From Luteibacter aegosomaticola (GTDB lineage: Bacteria; Pseudomonadota; Gammaproteobacteria; Xanthomonadales; Rhodanobacteraceae): a DNA stretch of 64,000 nucleotides. Location of the stretch: assembly GCF_023078475.1 (NCBI RefSeq), contig NZ_CP095741.1:3224001-3288000 (forward strand), in the 5' to 3' direction. Of the stretch, positions 28,360-37,586 are shown in pieces. Made by a program: the position numbers and the translations under genes. The notes below the pieces were generated by a model. That model was not told where the DNA came from. It worked only from the letters and a program-made list of their open reading frames with translations, and did not search any database. The stretch's first letter is position 1. The number at the start of each line of letters is the position of its first letter.

Positions 28360-29295
28360 TCAACGCCAGGCGGCGATGAGTTCGAGCAGGACCAGGTCGG
28401 CGCGCAGCGGCCCGCGCAGGGCATCGCGGGCGCGATTGGCGCGGCCATACCAGGCATCGAGCGATTCGTCGTCGAGCTGGCTTTCCAGCGGCGCCTGCCG
28501 TCCGGCGGCACGGGCACGCAACTCGTCGGTGGCGGCCTGGGCCGCGAACCACACGTAACGGGAGGGATCCGTCGCCTGCCAGCGCTTCACGACCTCCATG
28601 GGATCGCCCCGCCCTGCGGCCAGGCTCTTCAGGTCGTTGCGCACTTCGGTGCGCTGCTTCAGCGCGCCATCGCCGGCCCAGGCACGGGCCAGGCCCGGAT
28701 TGCCCCCCGCCGCCTCAAGCGCGGCGGGTGCATCAGCCACGCCCTGGCCACGCAGCCACTCCAGCGCCACCTCGCGGGTGGGCACCAGGAAATCGATGCG
28801 CTGGCAGCGGCTACGGATCGTCGCAGGCAAGCGCGCCGGCTCGTCGGCGACGAGGATGAGGATCGTCGACGGGGTCGGCTCCTCCAGGGTTTTCAGCAAC
28901 GCATTGGCCGCGGCCGCGTTCATCGCATCCGCCGGATCGATGGTCGCGACCTGCCAGCCACCGAACTGACTGGACATGGCCAGCCGCTGGGAAAGGTCGC
29001 GCACCTGGTCGACCACGATCTCGGTACGCACGCCGCCATCCTTGCGCAAGCCGAAGCTCAGCGCGACCACGTCGGGGTGGGTGCCTGCCGCCAGCAACAG
29101 GCAGCTACGGCAGGTGCCGCAGGCGACACCCTGTTCCGGACGCTGGCAGAGCAGCCCCTTGACGAAATCCGCCAGGAACTCACGCTTACCGAGGCCTGCC
29201 GGGCCGGCCAGTAGCAACGCATGGGGTAGCGCATCGCGCTCGCGGCGCGCCTGCAGGCGCGCCCATGCATCGGCATGCCACGGCCGGGCGATCAC
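28360..29295 (-). CDS. holB: DNA polymerase III subunit delta'
   Basis: HolB is part of the clamp loader with DnaX and HolA. The 311-residue protein has a Walker A-like GPAGLGKREF, the four-cysteine zinc motif starting in LLCQRP and ending CGTCRSC, and the sensor region MNAAAANALLKTLEEPTPST. The start is a GTG at 29295 overlapping the tmk stop by 4 bases. The tmk-holB pair is conserved widely. Confidence 0.96.
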   Translation of the reverse strand: MIARPWHADAWARLQARRERDALPHALLLAGPAGLGKREFLADFVKGLLCQRPEQGVACGTCRSCLLLAAGTHPDVVALSFGLRKDGGVRTEIVVDQVRDLSQRLAMSSQFGGWQVATIDPADAMNAAAANALLKTLEEPTPSTILILVADEPARLPATIRSRCQRIDFLVPTREVALEWLRGQGVADAPAALEAAGGNPGLARAWAGDGALKQRTEVRNDLKSLAAGRGDPMEVVKRWQATDPSRYVWFAAQAATDELRARAAGRQAPLESQLDDESLDAWYGRANRARDALRGPLRADLVLLELIAAWR

Positions 29296-29942
29296 GGCGC
29301 CTCCGGGCTGAACAAGCCACTGACGCCGGCGACTGCCTGCGCAAGCACCCCGTCCGGCGCGGCGCTCGCATCGAGCACGCGAAAGCGCGACGGGTCGGCT
29401 GCCGCGCGTTCACGGTACGCACCGCGGATACGCTCAAAGAAGGCATCGCCTTCGACTTCGATACGATCAGCCTCGCCGCGGCCAGCGGCCCGCGCGCGCC
29501 CTTCGCTCACCGGCAGGTCGAGCAGCAGGGTCACGTCGGGCCGCAAGCCCAGCGCGGCCCAGCGCTCCAGCTCGGCGATGCGTTCGACCGGCTGGCCACG
29601 CCCGCCACCCTGGTAGGCATAGCTGGCATCGGTGAAACGATCGCAGAGCACCCAGCGACCAGCGGCCAGCGCTGGCTCGATCACCTGGCGTACCAACTGC
29701 GCGCGCGAGGCGAACATGAGCAGCAGCTCGGCTTCGGCACACAGCTCGTTGTTTGCGGCGTCGAGCACCACGCCGCGCACAGCCTCGCCCACGACGGTGC
29801 CACCCGGTTCACGGGTCACGACGAGGTCGACGCCACGCTCGCGCAGGTGGGCCTCGAGCCCACGCAGCAGCGTGCTCTTGCCGGCACCTTCGCCGCCTTC
29901 AAGGGTGATAAGCCGTCCGCGCTGTCCCTGGGTCACTTGCAT
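29292..29942 (-). CDS. tmk: thymidylate kinase
   Basis: Tmk phosphorylates dTMP to dTDP. The 216-residue protein has the P-loop LEGGEGAGKST (about 14-24), the ERGVD...TREPGGT motif and the DRF signature in WVLCDRFTDASYAYQGGGRG, followed by the lid region GRARAAGRGEADRIE. It overlaps the end of mltG by 10 bp and is coupled to holB. Confidence 0.97.
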   Translation of the reverse strand: MQVTQGQRGRLITLEGGEGAGKSTLLRGLEAHLRERGVDLVVTREPGGTVVGEAVRGVVLDAANNELCAEAELLLMFASRAQLVRQVIEPALAAGRWVLCDRFTDASYAYQGGGRGQPVERIAELERWAALGLRPDVTLLLDLPVSEGRARAAGRGEADRIEVEGDAFFERIRGAYRERAAADPSRFRVLDASAAPDGVLAQAVAGVSGLFSPEAP

Positions 29943-30961
29943 CGCTTCAACTGGTAGCAGGCCACGGCCTTGTTATGTTCTTCGAGGGTGGCCGAAAACA
30001 CGTGACTGCCGTCGCCACGTGCGACGAAGTACAGCTCATTGCCATCGGCCGGGTGCAGTGCTGCCCGGATCGCCGCCACACCCGGGAGGGCGATGGGCGT
30101 GGGCGGCAGGCCCGCACGCGTGTACGTATTGTACGGGGTGTCGGTGGTGAGGTCGCTTTTGTGGATATTGCCGGCATACGCCGCGCCCATACCGTAGATC
30201 ACGGTGGGATCGGTCTGCAGCAGGATGTGCTGTTCGAGGCGGCGGACGAATACGCCTGCAATGCGCGGCCGCTCATCTGCCCTGCCCGTCTCCTTCTCCA
30301 CGATCGACGCGAGGATGAGCGCTTCATACGGGCTTGTGAGGGGCAAGCCCTCCGCCCGCCCGGGCCATTCGGCATCCAGCGTCTTCGTCATCGCCACGTA
30401 GGCACGCTTCAGGATGCTGCTATCGGCATCACCCTTTACGTAGGCATAGGTCTCCGGCAGGAACCGCCCTTCGGGCAGTGCACCGGGGGCACCCAGGCGC
30501 TTCATGATCTCGGCGTCGTCCACGCCGGCGGTATCGTGGGTCAACGTATCCACGGCACCAAGTGCGCGGCGCAGGTCCGCAAAGGTCCAGCCATCGACGA
30601 TGGTGAAATTGCGCTGCATCACCTTGCCGGCTGCCATGTCGGCAATGAGCTCGCGTGGGGTCATGTTCTGGCGCAAGGCGAACTCACCTGCGTGCAGGCG
30701 ACCGGAGGCGTGCATTTCCATGGCGAGCGCACGCCAGTAGAGCGCAGGCGCCCGCGTCGCGCCACGCGTCCGCAGTTCGCTCACGATCGTGGCGAAGGAT
30801 GAGCCGCGGGCCACATCGATACTCTGGCCGGCGGTGGGGACCGTCAGCGGGGTCCGCGCAAAGCGCGACCAGTCCATCCACAGCCACGCGCCGACGGCGA
30901 CCGCCGCAAGCAGCAACACCAGCAAAACCGCGCGCCACAGGGCGGCGCCACGCACTTTCAT
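29933..30961 (-). CDS. mltG: endolytic murein transglycosylase
   Basis: MltG cuts nascent peptidoglycan and limits glycan strand length. The 342-residue protein has an N-terminal membrane anchor (about 9-30), a LysM-like segment and the YceG catalytic domain with the glutamate in ILASIVEKETG, plus YNTYTRAGLPPTPIALPG. Its ATG overlaps the pabC stop as ATGA, and tmk starts within its last codons. The order pabC-mltG-tmk-holB matches E. coli. Confidence 0.96.
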   Translation of the reverse strand: MKVRGAALWRAVLLVLLLAAVAVGAWLWMDWSRFARTPLTVPTAGQSIDVARGSSFATIVSELRTRGATRAPALYWRALAMEMHASGRLHAGEFALRQNMTPRELIADMAAGKVMQRNFTIVDGWTFADLRRALGAVDTLTHDTAGVDDAEIMKRLGAPGALPEGRFLPETYAYVKGDADSSILKRAYVAMTKTLDAEWPGRAEGLPLTSPYEALILASIVEKETGRADERPRIAGVFVRRLEQHILLQTDPTVIYGMGAAYAGNIHKSDLTTDTPYNTYTRAGLPPTPIALPGVAAIRAALHPADGNELYFVARGDGSHVFSATLEEHNKAVACYQLKRCK

Positions 30962-31794
30962 CGATCAGGATCCTTGGCACGGTTCGGTGATGGCAGCCCC
31001 AGCGATGCCCAATGGGCCTGGAGGGCACGGGCCACAGGGCCGGGCTGCCACGTTCGAGCGCCGAGCGCCCGAACCGGGAGGATGCCGCGAACGGCGGATG
31101 TGAGGAAGACCTCTGACGCTTCCAGCAACCGGGGCAGGCTCAGGCGAGCGACCGTTACCGCCCGCAGGGCAAGGATTTCGGCCCGCGCCACGCCCGCTAC
31201 GCCACATTGATCGACCGGTGGCGTCACCAGCTCGCCATCGAGCACGGCGAACAGGTTGGCGGCGGTGGCGCACACCACCTCACCCTCCGGATCGCATAGC
31301 AGGCCTTCGCCGATCGCCGGGTCGGTCCATTCCGCCCGCGCCAGCACCTGCTCGAGCCGATTGAGATGCTTGAGGCCGGCAAGGATCGGCTGGCAGGCGA
31401 GGCGTATATCGCACAGCCGGACGGCGATGCCATCGTGGGCCGCCCCCGAATCCAGTGCGAGCGGCGACGCAGCCACCACCAGGGTCGGCCGCGGCTCGAG
31501 GGGCAACGCATAGCCGCGTTCGCCCACCCCACGGCTCAGCGTAAGACGCACCACTGCGTCGGGGAGCCCATGGCACAGGCGCGCGATTTCCGTGTGGATG
31601 GCAGCCAGGTCGGGAGGCGGAAGACGCAGCCGCTCACAACCATGCGCCAGGCGTGCCGCGTGACGCGGCCAGAGCGGCGCCCGGCCTTCCACCACACGCA
31701 ACGTTTCAAACAGGCCATCGCCGTAGGTGAATCCGCGATCCGCGGCCGAGACGGCGCTGGTATCGCTGAAATTCACCGAGAAGCGCGTGCTCAT
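30958..31794 (-). CDS. pabC: aminodeoxychorismate lyase
   Basis: PabC releases pyruvate from aminodeoxychorismate to give p-aminobenzoate for folate synthesis. The 278-residue PLP-dependent fold-type IV protein shows DRGFTYGDGLFETLRV near the N-terminus, the PLP lysine in ILAGLKHLNRLEQVLA, and the AATANLFAV phosphate-binding region. It is coupled to pabB by an ATGA overlap, so both steps of pABA synthesis are made together. Confidence 0.95.
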   Translation of the reverse strand: MSTRFSVNFSDTSAVSAADRGFTYGDGLFETLRVVEGRAPLWPRHAARLAHGCERLRLPPPDLAAIHTEIARLCHGLPDAVVRLTLSRGVGERGYALPLEPRPTLVVAASPLALDSGAAHDGIAVRLCDIRLACQPILAGLKHLNRLEQVLARAEWTDPAIGEGLLCDPEGEVVCATAANLFAVLDGELVTPPVDQCGVAGVARAEILALRAVTVARLSLPRLLEASEVFLTSAVRGILPVRALGARTWQPGPVARALQAHWASLGLPSPNRAKDPDR

Positions 31795-33137
31795 GCCGCG
31801 CCAAAAATCCGCAGAAGGCCCCGTGCTTTGGCCCGGGTTTCATCCAGCTCCTTCTCAGGCACCGAATCCGTGACGATGCCCGCGCCCGCGCGTAGCGATA
31901 CGTCACATCCCTCTGCCATGAGCGTGCGGATGAGAATATTGAGATCCATGTCACCGCTATCGTCGATGTAGCCGAGCGCGCCGGTGTACGCGCCGCGCGG
32001 CTCCTGCTCGATATCGCCGATGATCTGCATGCAACGAACCTTGGGACAGCCGGTGATGGTGCCACCAGGGAACGTCGCGGCAATGACCTGACCGGGCGTG
32101 ATGCCTTCGCGGGCACGGCCCCGAACGTTCGACACGATGTGGTGCACATGGGCGTAGCTTTCCACCACCATGAGTTCATCGACGCGCACGCTACCCGGCA
32201 CGCAAACGCGCCCAAGGTCATTGCGCTCGAGATCGATCAGCATGACGTGTTCAGCACGCTCTTTCGGGTGCGTGGTGAGCTCGCGAATGCGTGCGGCATC
32301 GTCGTCGCCAGGCGTACGGGGACGCGTGCCGGCGATGGGGCGCGTTTGCAGTACGCCATCACGCGACTCGACCAGCCGCTCCGGCGATGAGCTGACGACG
32401 GCCCAGCCTGGCTGCTGTAGCAAACCGGCGAAAGGCGCCGGGTTCGCACGCCGCAGCGCATGCATGAGTGCAGCGGGTGCAGGCGGCTCGGCAAAATGCG
32501 CGCACCAGCGCCGCGACAGATTGACCTGGAAGGTATCGCCCGCGTGCAGGTGCTCGTGGATGCGGGTTACGCCAGCGAGGAATCGCGCAGGCTCATCCTC
32601 GTCCACCCGCTCGGGTGCGGCCAGGTCGTAGGCAGGCGTCGGCGCGGCCAGATCCGCCTCGAGCGTGTCGAGCCAGGCCTCAGCCCCCTCTTCCGCCACG
32701 AGGATCGTCCGCCCTTCGACGTGATCCACGATGGCCGCTGCGGGAGCACGCAGCGCGCACGCCACCGGCGCGGCACCACGCGAGCCCGGCAAACGCAGCG
32801 AAGGCTCAACCTGCGCCGCCAGTTCGTAAGCGAGATAGACCACCCAACCGCCATGGAACGGCAAGCCGTCGTCGACCCTTGGACGATGCTTCGCAGCCCA
32901 TGCCCGATCAAACGCGTCGAGGAAGGTACCCTCCACCGCCTGCCCGGCCGCATCGCGCAGCACGCCATCGGCATGCAGCGCCAGCGTCATGCCGCCATCG
33001 GCAAAAAGGATATCGAAGCGGGATTGCGCGGTACCGCTGACCGCGGAGGCAAGCAGCGCCGGATAGCGCTCCGGAAACAGCGCGGCCGGCGCGAGAAGAT
33101 CGCGCCGGCCGGCCAGGGTTCGCGTGGAAAACGCCAC
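31791..33137 (-). CDS. pabB: aminodeoxychorismate synthase component I
   Basis: PabB converts chorismate to aminodeoxychorismate. The GTG at 33137, 7 bp after the fabF stop, gives 448 residues. The chorismate-binding domain has the signatures FQVNLSRR, SSSPERLVE, PIAGTRPRTPGDDDAARI and FPGGTITGCPKVRCMQII. A more distal GTG at 33182 would overlap fabF by 38 bp and is less likely. The lysine in the TGCPK motif is typical of aminodeoxychorismate synthase rather than anthranilate synthase. Placement between fabF and pabC is a xanthomonad trait. Confidence 0.93.
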   Translation of the reverse strand: MAFSTRTLAGRRDLLAPAALFPERYPALLASAVSGTAQSRFDILFADGGMTLALHADGVLRDAAGQAVEGTFLDAFDRAWAAKHRPRVDDGLPFHGGWVVYLAYELAAQVEPSLRLPGSRGAAPVACALRAPAAAIVDHVEGRTILVAEEGAEAWLDTLEADLAAPTPAYDLAAPERVDEDEPARFLAGVTRIHEHLHAGDTFQVNLSRRWCAHFAEPPAPAALMHALRRANPAPFAGLLQQPGWAVVSSSPERLVESRDGVLQTRPIAGTRPRTPGDDDAARIRELTTHPKERAEHVMLIDLERNDLGRVCVPGSVRVDELMVVESYAHVHHIVSNVRGRAREGITPGQVIAATFPGGTITGCPKVRCMQIIGDIEQEPRGAYTGALGYIDDSGDMDLNILIRTLMAEGCDVSLRAGAGIVTDSVPEKELDETRAKARGLLRIFGAA

Positions 33138-33144
33138 GCGGGGA

Positions 33145-34443
33145 TCAGACGCGACGGAAGATGAGCGTACCGTTGGTGCCACCGAAACCGAACGAGTTGG
33201 ACATGGCTACCGTGAGGTCGGCCTTTTCCGCCTTGTTCGGCACGAGGTCCATGCCGAGCGCCGCCACTTCCGGATCCACCTCGTTGAGGTTCATGGTCGG
33301 CGGCATGATGCCGTCGCGCAGCGCCAGGATCGAGAAGATCGCTTCCACGCCGCCCGCGGCACCCAGCAGGTGACCGGTAACCGACTTGGTGGAGCTGACC
33401 GCGAACTGGCCCTTCTTCGTGGCGTGTTCGCCGAACACGTTGCGGATGGCCTTGGCTTCGCCCAGGTCGCCCACCGGCGTGGAGGTACCGTGCGCATTCA
33501 CGTACTGCACATCCTCGGGCTTGAGGCCTGCGTCGTGCAGCGCGTTGCGCATGGCGAGCTCGGCGCCATCGCCGCTCGGCGAGGTGATGTGGTAAGCGTC
33601 GCCGCTCATACCGAAGCCGATGATTTCACCCAGGATCGTGGCACCACGCGCCTTGGCGAACTCGTATTCCTCGAGCATGAGCATGCCCGCGCCGTTCGAC
33701 AGCAGGAAGCCATCGCGGCCGGTGTCCCACGGACGGCTGGCGTGCGTCGGATCATCGTTGCGGGTGGACATGGCCTTGGCCGAGCAGAAGCCTGCCATGG
33801 CCGTCGGCGTGGTGGCGAATTCGGCACCGCCCGCCAGCATCGCGTCGGCATCGCCGTACTGGATAAGGCGCATGGCCATGCCGATATTGTGCGCGGCCGT
33901 GGTGCAAGCCGACACCAGGGCGATGTTCGGGCCCTTCAGGCCGTGATAAATCGAAAGATTGCCCGCCACCATGTTGATGATGGAGCTCGGCACGAAGAAC
34001 GGCGAGACCTTGCGGGGGCCCTTCTCGGCGAGTTCGAGGGCCGTAGCCTCGATGGTGTGGAGGCCACCGATGCCCGCGCCGGCGGCAACGCCGACACGGC
34101 CGGCGTTCTCGTCGGTGATGACGAGGCCGGACTGGCGGAACGCATGCGTGCCCGCGACGATGCCGTAGTGGATGAAGGGATCCATCCGCTTGAAGTCTTT
34201 GGCGATGGAGCGCTTCTCGTCGTCCGGTGCTTCCGCGCCGGTAAAGTAAGCTTCCACGGGATCGAAATCCGGGACTTCGCCAGCAATCTGCGTGGCGTAC
34301 TTGGACCAGTCGTTGCCTTCGATGGGCTTGACCGGGCCGATGCCCGACTTGCCTTCGACGACGTTCTTCCAGGCGGTGGCGAGATCATTACCGACCGGCG
34401 AGATGATACCCATGCCGGTCACTACCACGCGTCGCTTAGTCAT
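33145..34443 (-). CDS. fabF: beta-ketoacyl-ACP synthase II
   Basis: FabF elongates acyl-ACP by condensation with malonyl-ACP. The 432-residue thiolase-fold protein has the nucleophile C180 in VSACTTAAHNIG, and the two catalytic histidines in VNAHGTSTPVGD and TGHLLGAAGG. It is slightly longer than the E. coli enzyme (413) because of an insertion near residues 38-80. It lies about 150 bp after acpP, separated by a hairpin that could reduce read-through. Confidence 0.97.
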   Translation of the reverse strand: MTKRRVVVTGMGIISPVGNDLATAWKNVVEGKSGIGPVKPIEGNDWSKYATQIAGEVPDFDPVEAYFTGAEAPDDEKRSIAKDFKRMDPFIHYGIVAGTHAFRQSGLVITDENAGRVGVAAGAGIGGLHTIEATALELAEKGPRKVSPFFVPSSIINMVAGNLSIYHGLKGPNIALVSACTTAAHNIGMAMRLIQYGDADAMLAGGAEFATTPTAMAGFCSAKAMSTRNDDPTHASRPWDTGRDGFLLSNGAGMLMLEEYEFAKARGATILGEIIGFGMSGDAYHITSPSGDGAELAMRNALHDAGLKPEDVQYVNAHGTSTPVGDLGEAKAIRNVFGEHATKKGQFAVSSTKSVTGHLLGAAGGVEAIFSILALRDGIMPPTMNLNEVDPEVAALGMDLVPNKAEKADLTVAMSNSFGFGGTNGTLIFRRV

Positions 34444-34510
34444 GCACTTGTTCCTTCACTGTGCCCACGCAAAACCATACGCAAGCGCAGGTTTCGATAG
34501 GCGGAAACGA

Positions 34511-34533
34511 AAACTGCGCCATAACGGCGCAGC
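34511..34533 (-). terminator. hairpin between acpP and fabF (attenuator)
   Basis: A 7-bp G/C stem (CTGCGCC / GGCGCAG, 34514-34520 and 34526-34532) with a 5-base loop is followed on the minus strand by TTTTCGTTT. It would end most acpP transcripts and let a fraction reach fabF, matching the need for much more ACP than synthase. Confidence 0.6.
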
Positions 34534-34594
34534 TTCCATGTCGCTCGGAGATCGACGGGAGGACAAACCCCCGATCGACGACCAGTCAACGTAA

Positions 34595-34834
34595 TCAAGC
34601 CTTGACGTGGGCCTTGACGTAGTCGACAGCCTGCTGAACCGTCGTGATCTTCTCGGCTTCTTCGTCCGGGATCTCGCACTCGAACTCTTCTTCAAGAGCC
34701 ATGACGAGTTCGACGGTATCCAGCGAATCGGCGCCCAGATCGTCCACGAACGAGGCGTTCGCAGTGACTTCATCTTCCTTGACGCCCAGCTGTTCGACGA
34801 CGATCTTCTTGACGCGTTCTTCGATGGTGCTCAT
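34595..34834 (-). CDS. acpP: acyl carrier protein
   Basis: ACP carries fatty acyl chains on a phosphopantetheine arm. The 79-residue acidic protein has the attachment serine S37 in [12 protein letters not shown] and the helix [20 protein letters not shown] strong GGGAGG ribosome binding site precedes the ATG. It is separated from fabG by 160 bp with its own likely promoter and from fabF by a hairpin. Confidence 0.98.
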   Translation of the reverse strand: MSTIEERVKKIVVEQLGVKEDEVTANASFVDDLGADSLDTVELVMALEEEFECEIPDEEAEKITTVQQAVDYVKAHVKA

Positions 34835-34864
34835 GTCGCTATAACCTCCCGAGGGGAAAAATCC

Positions 34865-34880
34865 GGCGCATTGTAGTGGC
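34865..34880 (-). promoter_or_regulatory. possible acpP promoter (-10 region)
   Basis: TACAAT on the minus strand (34870-34875) lies about 36 bp before the acpP ATG and 20 bp before its strong ribosome binding site. No good -35 box is found at 17 bp, so the assignment rests on the -10 match and position only. Two G/C hairpins just upstream (around CCCGGGCGAGCCCGGG, 34924-34939) may terminate fabG transcripts. Confidence 0.35.
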
Positions 34881-34997
34881 TAAGGTCCATACCCGCCAGC
34901 ACGTAGCCGTGTCGTAGATAGCACCCGGGCGAGCCCGGGCGCGAAAGGGTGATTGTCTCTCAAAAATGGCCCGGTGGCGACTGCCGGGGCCAACCGG

Positions 34998-35741
34998 TCA
35001 GGGCATGTACATGCCGCCGTTGACGTGCAGGGTCTCACCGGTGATGTACTTCGCTGCCGGCGAGGCCAGGAAAGCCACCGCCTCGGCGATATCACGGCCC
35101 TCGCCAAGATGGCCCAGGGCGATGCCCGACAACAGGGCCTCACGCTGCTCTTCCGGCAGGGCGCGGGTCATATCGGTATCGATGAAGCCCGGCGCCACCA
35201 CGTTCACGGTGATGCCACGCGAACCGATCTCACGGGCCAGCGACTTCGAGAAAGCGATGATGCCGGCCTTGGCGGCCGCGTAGTTGGCCTGGCCGGGATT
35301 ACCGGTGACACCGACGACCGAGGCGATGCTGATGATGCGGCCCTTGCGCGCCTTCATCATGCCGCGCATCACGGCCTTGGAGGTACGGAATACCGACGTC
35401 AGGTTGGTATCCATGATGGCGCTCCAGTCCTCTTCCTTCATGCGCATGAGGAGCTGGTCGCGGGTAATACCTGCGTTATTCACCAGGACGCTGATGGCAC
35501 CGGAGGCCTTGGCGATCTCGTCCACCAGGGCATCAATGGCTTCCGGGTTGGTCACGTCAAGCACGCGGCCATGGCCGCCGTGCGCGGCGAGCCGCTCACC
35601 GATGGCCTTAGCTCCGTTTTCGCTGGTGGCAGTGCCGTACACGGTCGCGCCGTGCTCGGCCAGCAGATCGGCGATGGCGGCGCCAATACCGCGGCTGGCG
35701 CCGGTGACCAGGGCGATCTCGCCCTTCAGGGAATGGGTCAT
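34998..35741 (-). CDS. fabG: 3-oxoacyl-ACP reductase
   Basis: FabG reduces beta-ketoacyl-ACP with NADPH. The 247-residue short-chain dehydrogenase has the nucleotide motif TGASRGIG, the NNAG motif, and the catalytic triad around S141, Y154 and K158 (YAAAK). The C-terminus ends in the family's HVNGGMYMP. It lies 30 bp after fabD in the fab cluster. Confidence 0.97.
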   Translation of the reverse strand: MTHSLKGEIALVTGASRGIGAAIADLLAEHGATVYGTATSENGAKAIGERLAAHGGHGRVLDVTNPEAIDALVDEIAKASGAISVLVNNAGITRDQLLMRMKEEDWSAIMDTNLTSVFRTSKAVMRGMMKARKGRIISIASVVGVTGNPGQANYAAAKAGIIAFSKSLAREIGSRGITVNVVAPGFIDTDMTRALPEEQREALLSGIALGHLGEGRDIAEAVAFLASPAAKYITGETLHVNGGMYMP

Positions 35742-35771
35742 GGTTAGGATCCTGCTACAGGGAAAGGGGGA

Positions 35772-36713
35772 TCAGGCCTGCACGGCCGCGTCGAGTTCGG
35801 CCGGCGTGCCGATGGCCTTGGCTTCGATCGACTTGTCGATGCGCTTGATGAGGCCAGCCAGGACCTTGCCCGGGCCACATTCGAGGGCCTGGGTGATGCC
35901 GTTGGCCGCCAGGACCTGGACGCACTCGGTCCAGCGCACCGGCAGGTACAGCTGGCGCTGCAGGGCGCCACGGATATCGTCGAGCGAGGCATGTACCTTC
36001 GCGTCGGCATTCTGGACCACGGGAATGGAGGGCACCTGCCAGTCGATGGCAGCCATCTTCTCGCCAAGCTTGTCGGCGGCATCGCGCATCAGCATGGAGT
36101 GCGAGGGCACGGAAACGGCCAGCTTCACAGCCTTCTTCACACCCAGCTCGGCGAGGCGCGCCAGCGCACGATCCACCGCTTCGGCGTGGCCGGCGATCAC
36201 CAGCTGGCCAGGGGAATTGAAGTTGGCCGGGGCCACGATCTGACCCTGGGCGACTTCCTCGCACACCTGGGCGATCTGGGCATCGTCGCCACCGAGGATG
36301 GCGGCCATCGCACCCACACCCGCCGGGACGGCGGCCTGCATGAGGCGGCCACGCTCGGCGACGAGGCCAGCGGCATCCTTCAGCGACAGGGCGCCAGCAG
36401 CGACCAGCGCGCTGTATTCGCCGAGGCTATGGCCGGAAAGGTAGGCAGGCAGCGCACCGCCCTGCTTCAGGTAAACGCGCCACACGGCCACGCTGGCGGC
36501 CAGCAGGGCCGGCTGCGTGTTCTCGGTGCTGTTGAGCTTTTCTTCGGGGCCGTTCTGGCTGATATCCCACAGATCGACGCCGGCGCCCGCGGAGGCCTCA
36601 TCAAATGCCGCACGGACCTCGGGATGGACAGCGGCCAGTTCGGCAAGCATGCCGATGGACTGGGACCCCTGGCCGGGGAAAACGATGGCGAGCGAGGCAC
36701 TGGTCGAGGTCAT
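35772..36713 (-). CDS. fabD: malonyl-CoA:ACP transacylase
   Basis: FabD loads malonyl units onto ACP. The ATG at 36713 gives 313 residues with the oxyanion motif FPGQGSQSIGM, the nucleophile S96 in GHSLGEYSALV and the histidine in VPSHSMLM. The upstream open frame to 36818 runs into the rpmF terminator and is not used. In E. coli plsX and fabH lie between rpmF and fabD; here only 144 bp separates them. Confidence 0.97.
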   Translation of the reverse strand: MTSTSASLAIVFPGQGSQSIGMLAELAAVHPEVRAAFDEASAGAGVDLWDISQNGPEEKLNSTENTQPALLAASVAVWRVYLKQGGALPAYLSGHSLGEYSALVAAGALSLKDAAGLVAERGRLMQAAVPAGVGAMAAILGGDDAQIAQVCEEVAQGQIVAPANFNSPGQLVIAGHAEAVDRALARLAELGVKKAVKLAVSVPSHSMLMRDAADKLGEKMAAIDWQVPSIPVVQNADAKVHASLDDIRGALQRQLYLPVRWTECVQVLAANGITQALECGPGKVLAGLIKRIDKSIEAKAIGTPAELDAAVQA

Positions 36714-36804
36714 GCTGGGCGATTCCGGTGGTTCAAACCGCGAATGGTGCCAGCAACCCATGGGCGAATGCACCATTCGCAAGGGTTTGGAGCGCGCCAG
36801 AAAT

Positions 36805-36834
36805 GCAAAACGGCGCATCGCTGCGCCGTTTTGC
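36805..36834 (-). terminator. intrinsic terminator of yceD-rpmF
   Basis: A 13-bp perfect stem (GCAAAACGGCGCA / TGCGCCGTTTTGC, 36805-36817 and 36822-36834) with a 4-base loop begins 24 bp past the rpmF stop. The T run lies inside the stem. Confidence 0.85.
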
Positions 36835-36857
36835 TACATCTTCACCTGGGGTGAAGA

Positions 36858-37052
36858 TCAGTCTTCGACTTCAACCGCACCGCGGGTGTCGATGACCTTC
36901 TTGCCACGGTAGAAGCCGTCCTTCGTGACGTGGTGGCGCAGGTGGACTTCACCGCTGGTCGGGTCGGTCGACAGCTGCACACCCTTGAGGGCGTCGTGCG
37001 AACGGCGCATGCCGCGGGTGGACGGGGTCTTGCGGCTCTTGGCAACGGCCAT
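36858..37052 (-). CDS. rpmF: 50S ribosomal protein L32
   Basis: The 64-residue basic protein begins [20 protein letters not shown] and continues with [18 protein letters not shown], the bL32 pattern. It lacks the zinc-binding cysteines, so it is the C-minus form. It follows yceD by 18 bp and is ended by a strong terminator, as in most proteobacteria. Confidence 0.98.
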   Translation of the reverse strand: MAVAKSRKTPSTRGMRRSHDALKGVQLSTDPTSGEVHLRHHVTKDGFYRGKKVIDTRGAVEVED

Positions 37053-37070
37053 GGCGAATCTCCAGCGAAA

Positions 37071-37586
37071 TTACTTAATAAGTCCGCGGAGAGCCGCGAA
37101 CGGGTTATCGGATGAGTCCTGCGGAGAAGGTTCTTCTTCCTCAGGCGCATTTACGTCTTCAGGCAGCTCCGCGTCCGGGTTCACCGGAACAAGGGGCAAC
37201 GCCAACAACAGTTCGTCCTCGATCGCGGCCAGCGGATCCAGCTTGCCGTCCTGCTCCAGCAGGAGCGGTTCGTAGCCGGGCGGAAGCGAGGCTTCCTCAC
37301 GCTCTTCGACGATCAGGCCGAGCACGGCATCAACCTCCACCGGGAGCTTGAACGGCTCCAGGGAACGCTGGCAGACCAGCGTGGGCGAAGCCTTTGCGCG
37401 AACGGCCACATAGGCGACACCGAGGTCATCACGACCAAAGTCCAGTTCGTAGGTTACGTCGCCTTCGGGCGAAGCCACCACATCAGCCAGGCGCTTGAAC
37501 GCCGACAGTGGGAGCTGGCCCTGGAACGAACGCCGCGCACGTACTTCGCGCCAAGCGTCCACGGACGATGGCAGAGTCACGGACAT
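37071..37586 (-). CDS. yceD: YceD family protein (DUF177, 23S rRNA accumulation)
   Basis: The 171-residue acidic protein has the DUF177 core with the cysteine in LVCQRSLEPF and the tail DEDELLLALPLVP-like segment (here IEDELLLALPLVPVNP), ending in an acidic linker and DNPFAALRGLIK. In E. coli and plants homologues are needed for normal 23S rRNA levels. It is co-transcribed with rpmF and divergent from the membrane-protein/maf pair. Confidence 0.93.
   Translation of the reverse strand: MSVTLPSSVDAWREVRARRSFQGQLPLSAFKRLADVVASPEGDVTYELDFGRDDLGVAYVAVRAKASPTLVCQRSLEPFKLPVEVDAVLGLIVEEREEASLPPGYEPLLLEQDGKLDPLAAIEDELLLALPLVPVNPDAELPEDVNAPEEEEPSPQDSSDNPFAALRGLIK

Noticed and set aside
33124..34500. 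458-codon plus-strand frame opposite fabF
   Set aside because: Shadow frame; fabF is certain.
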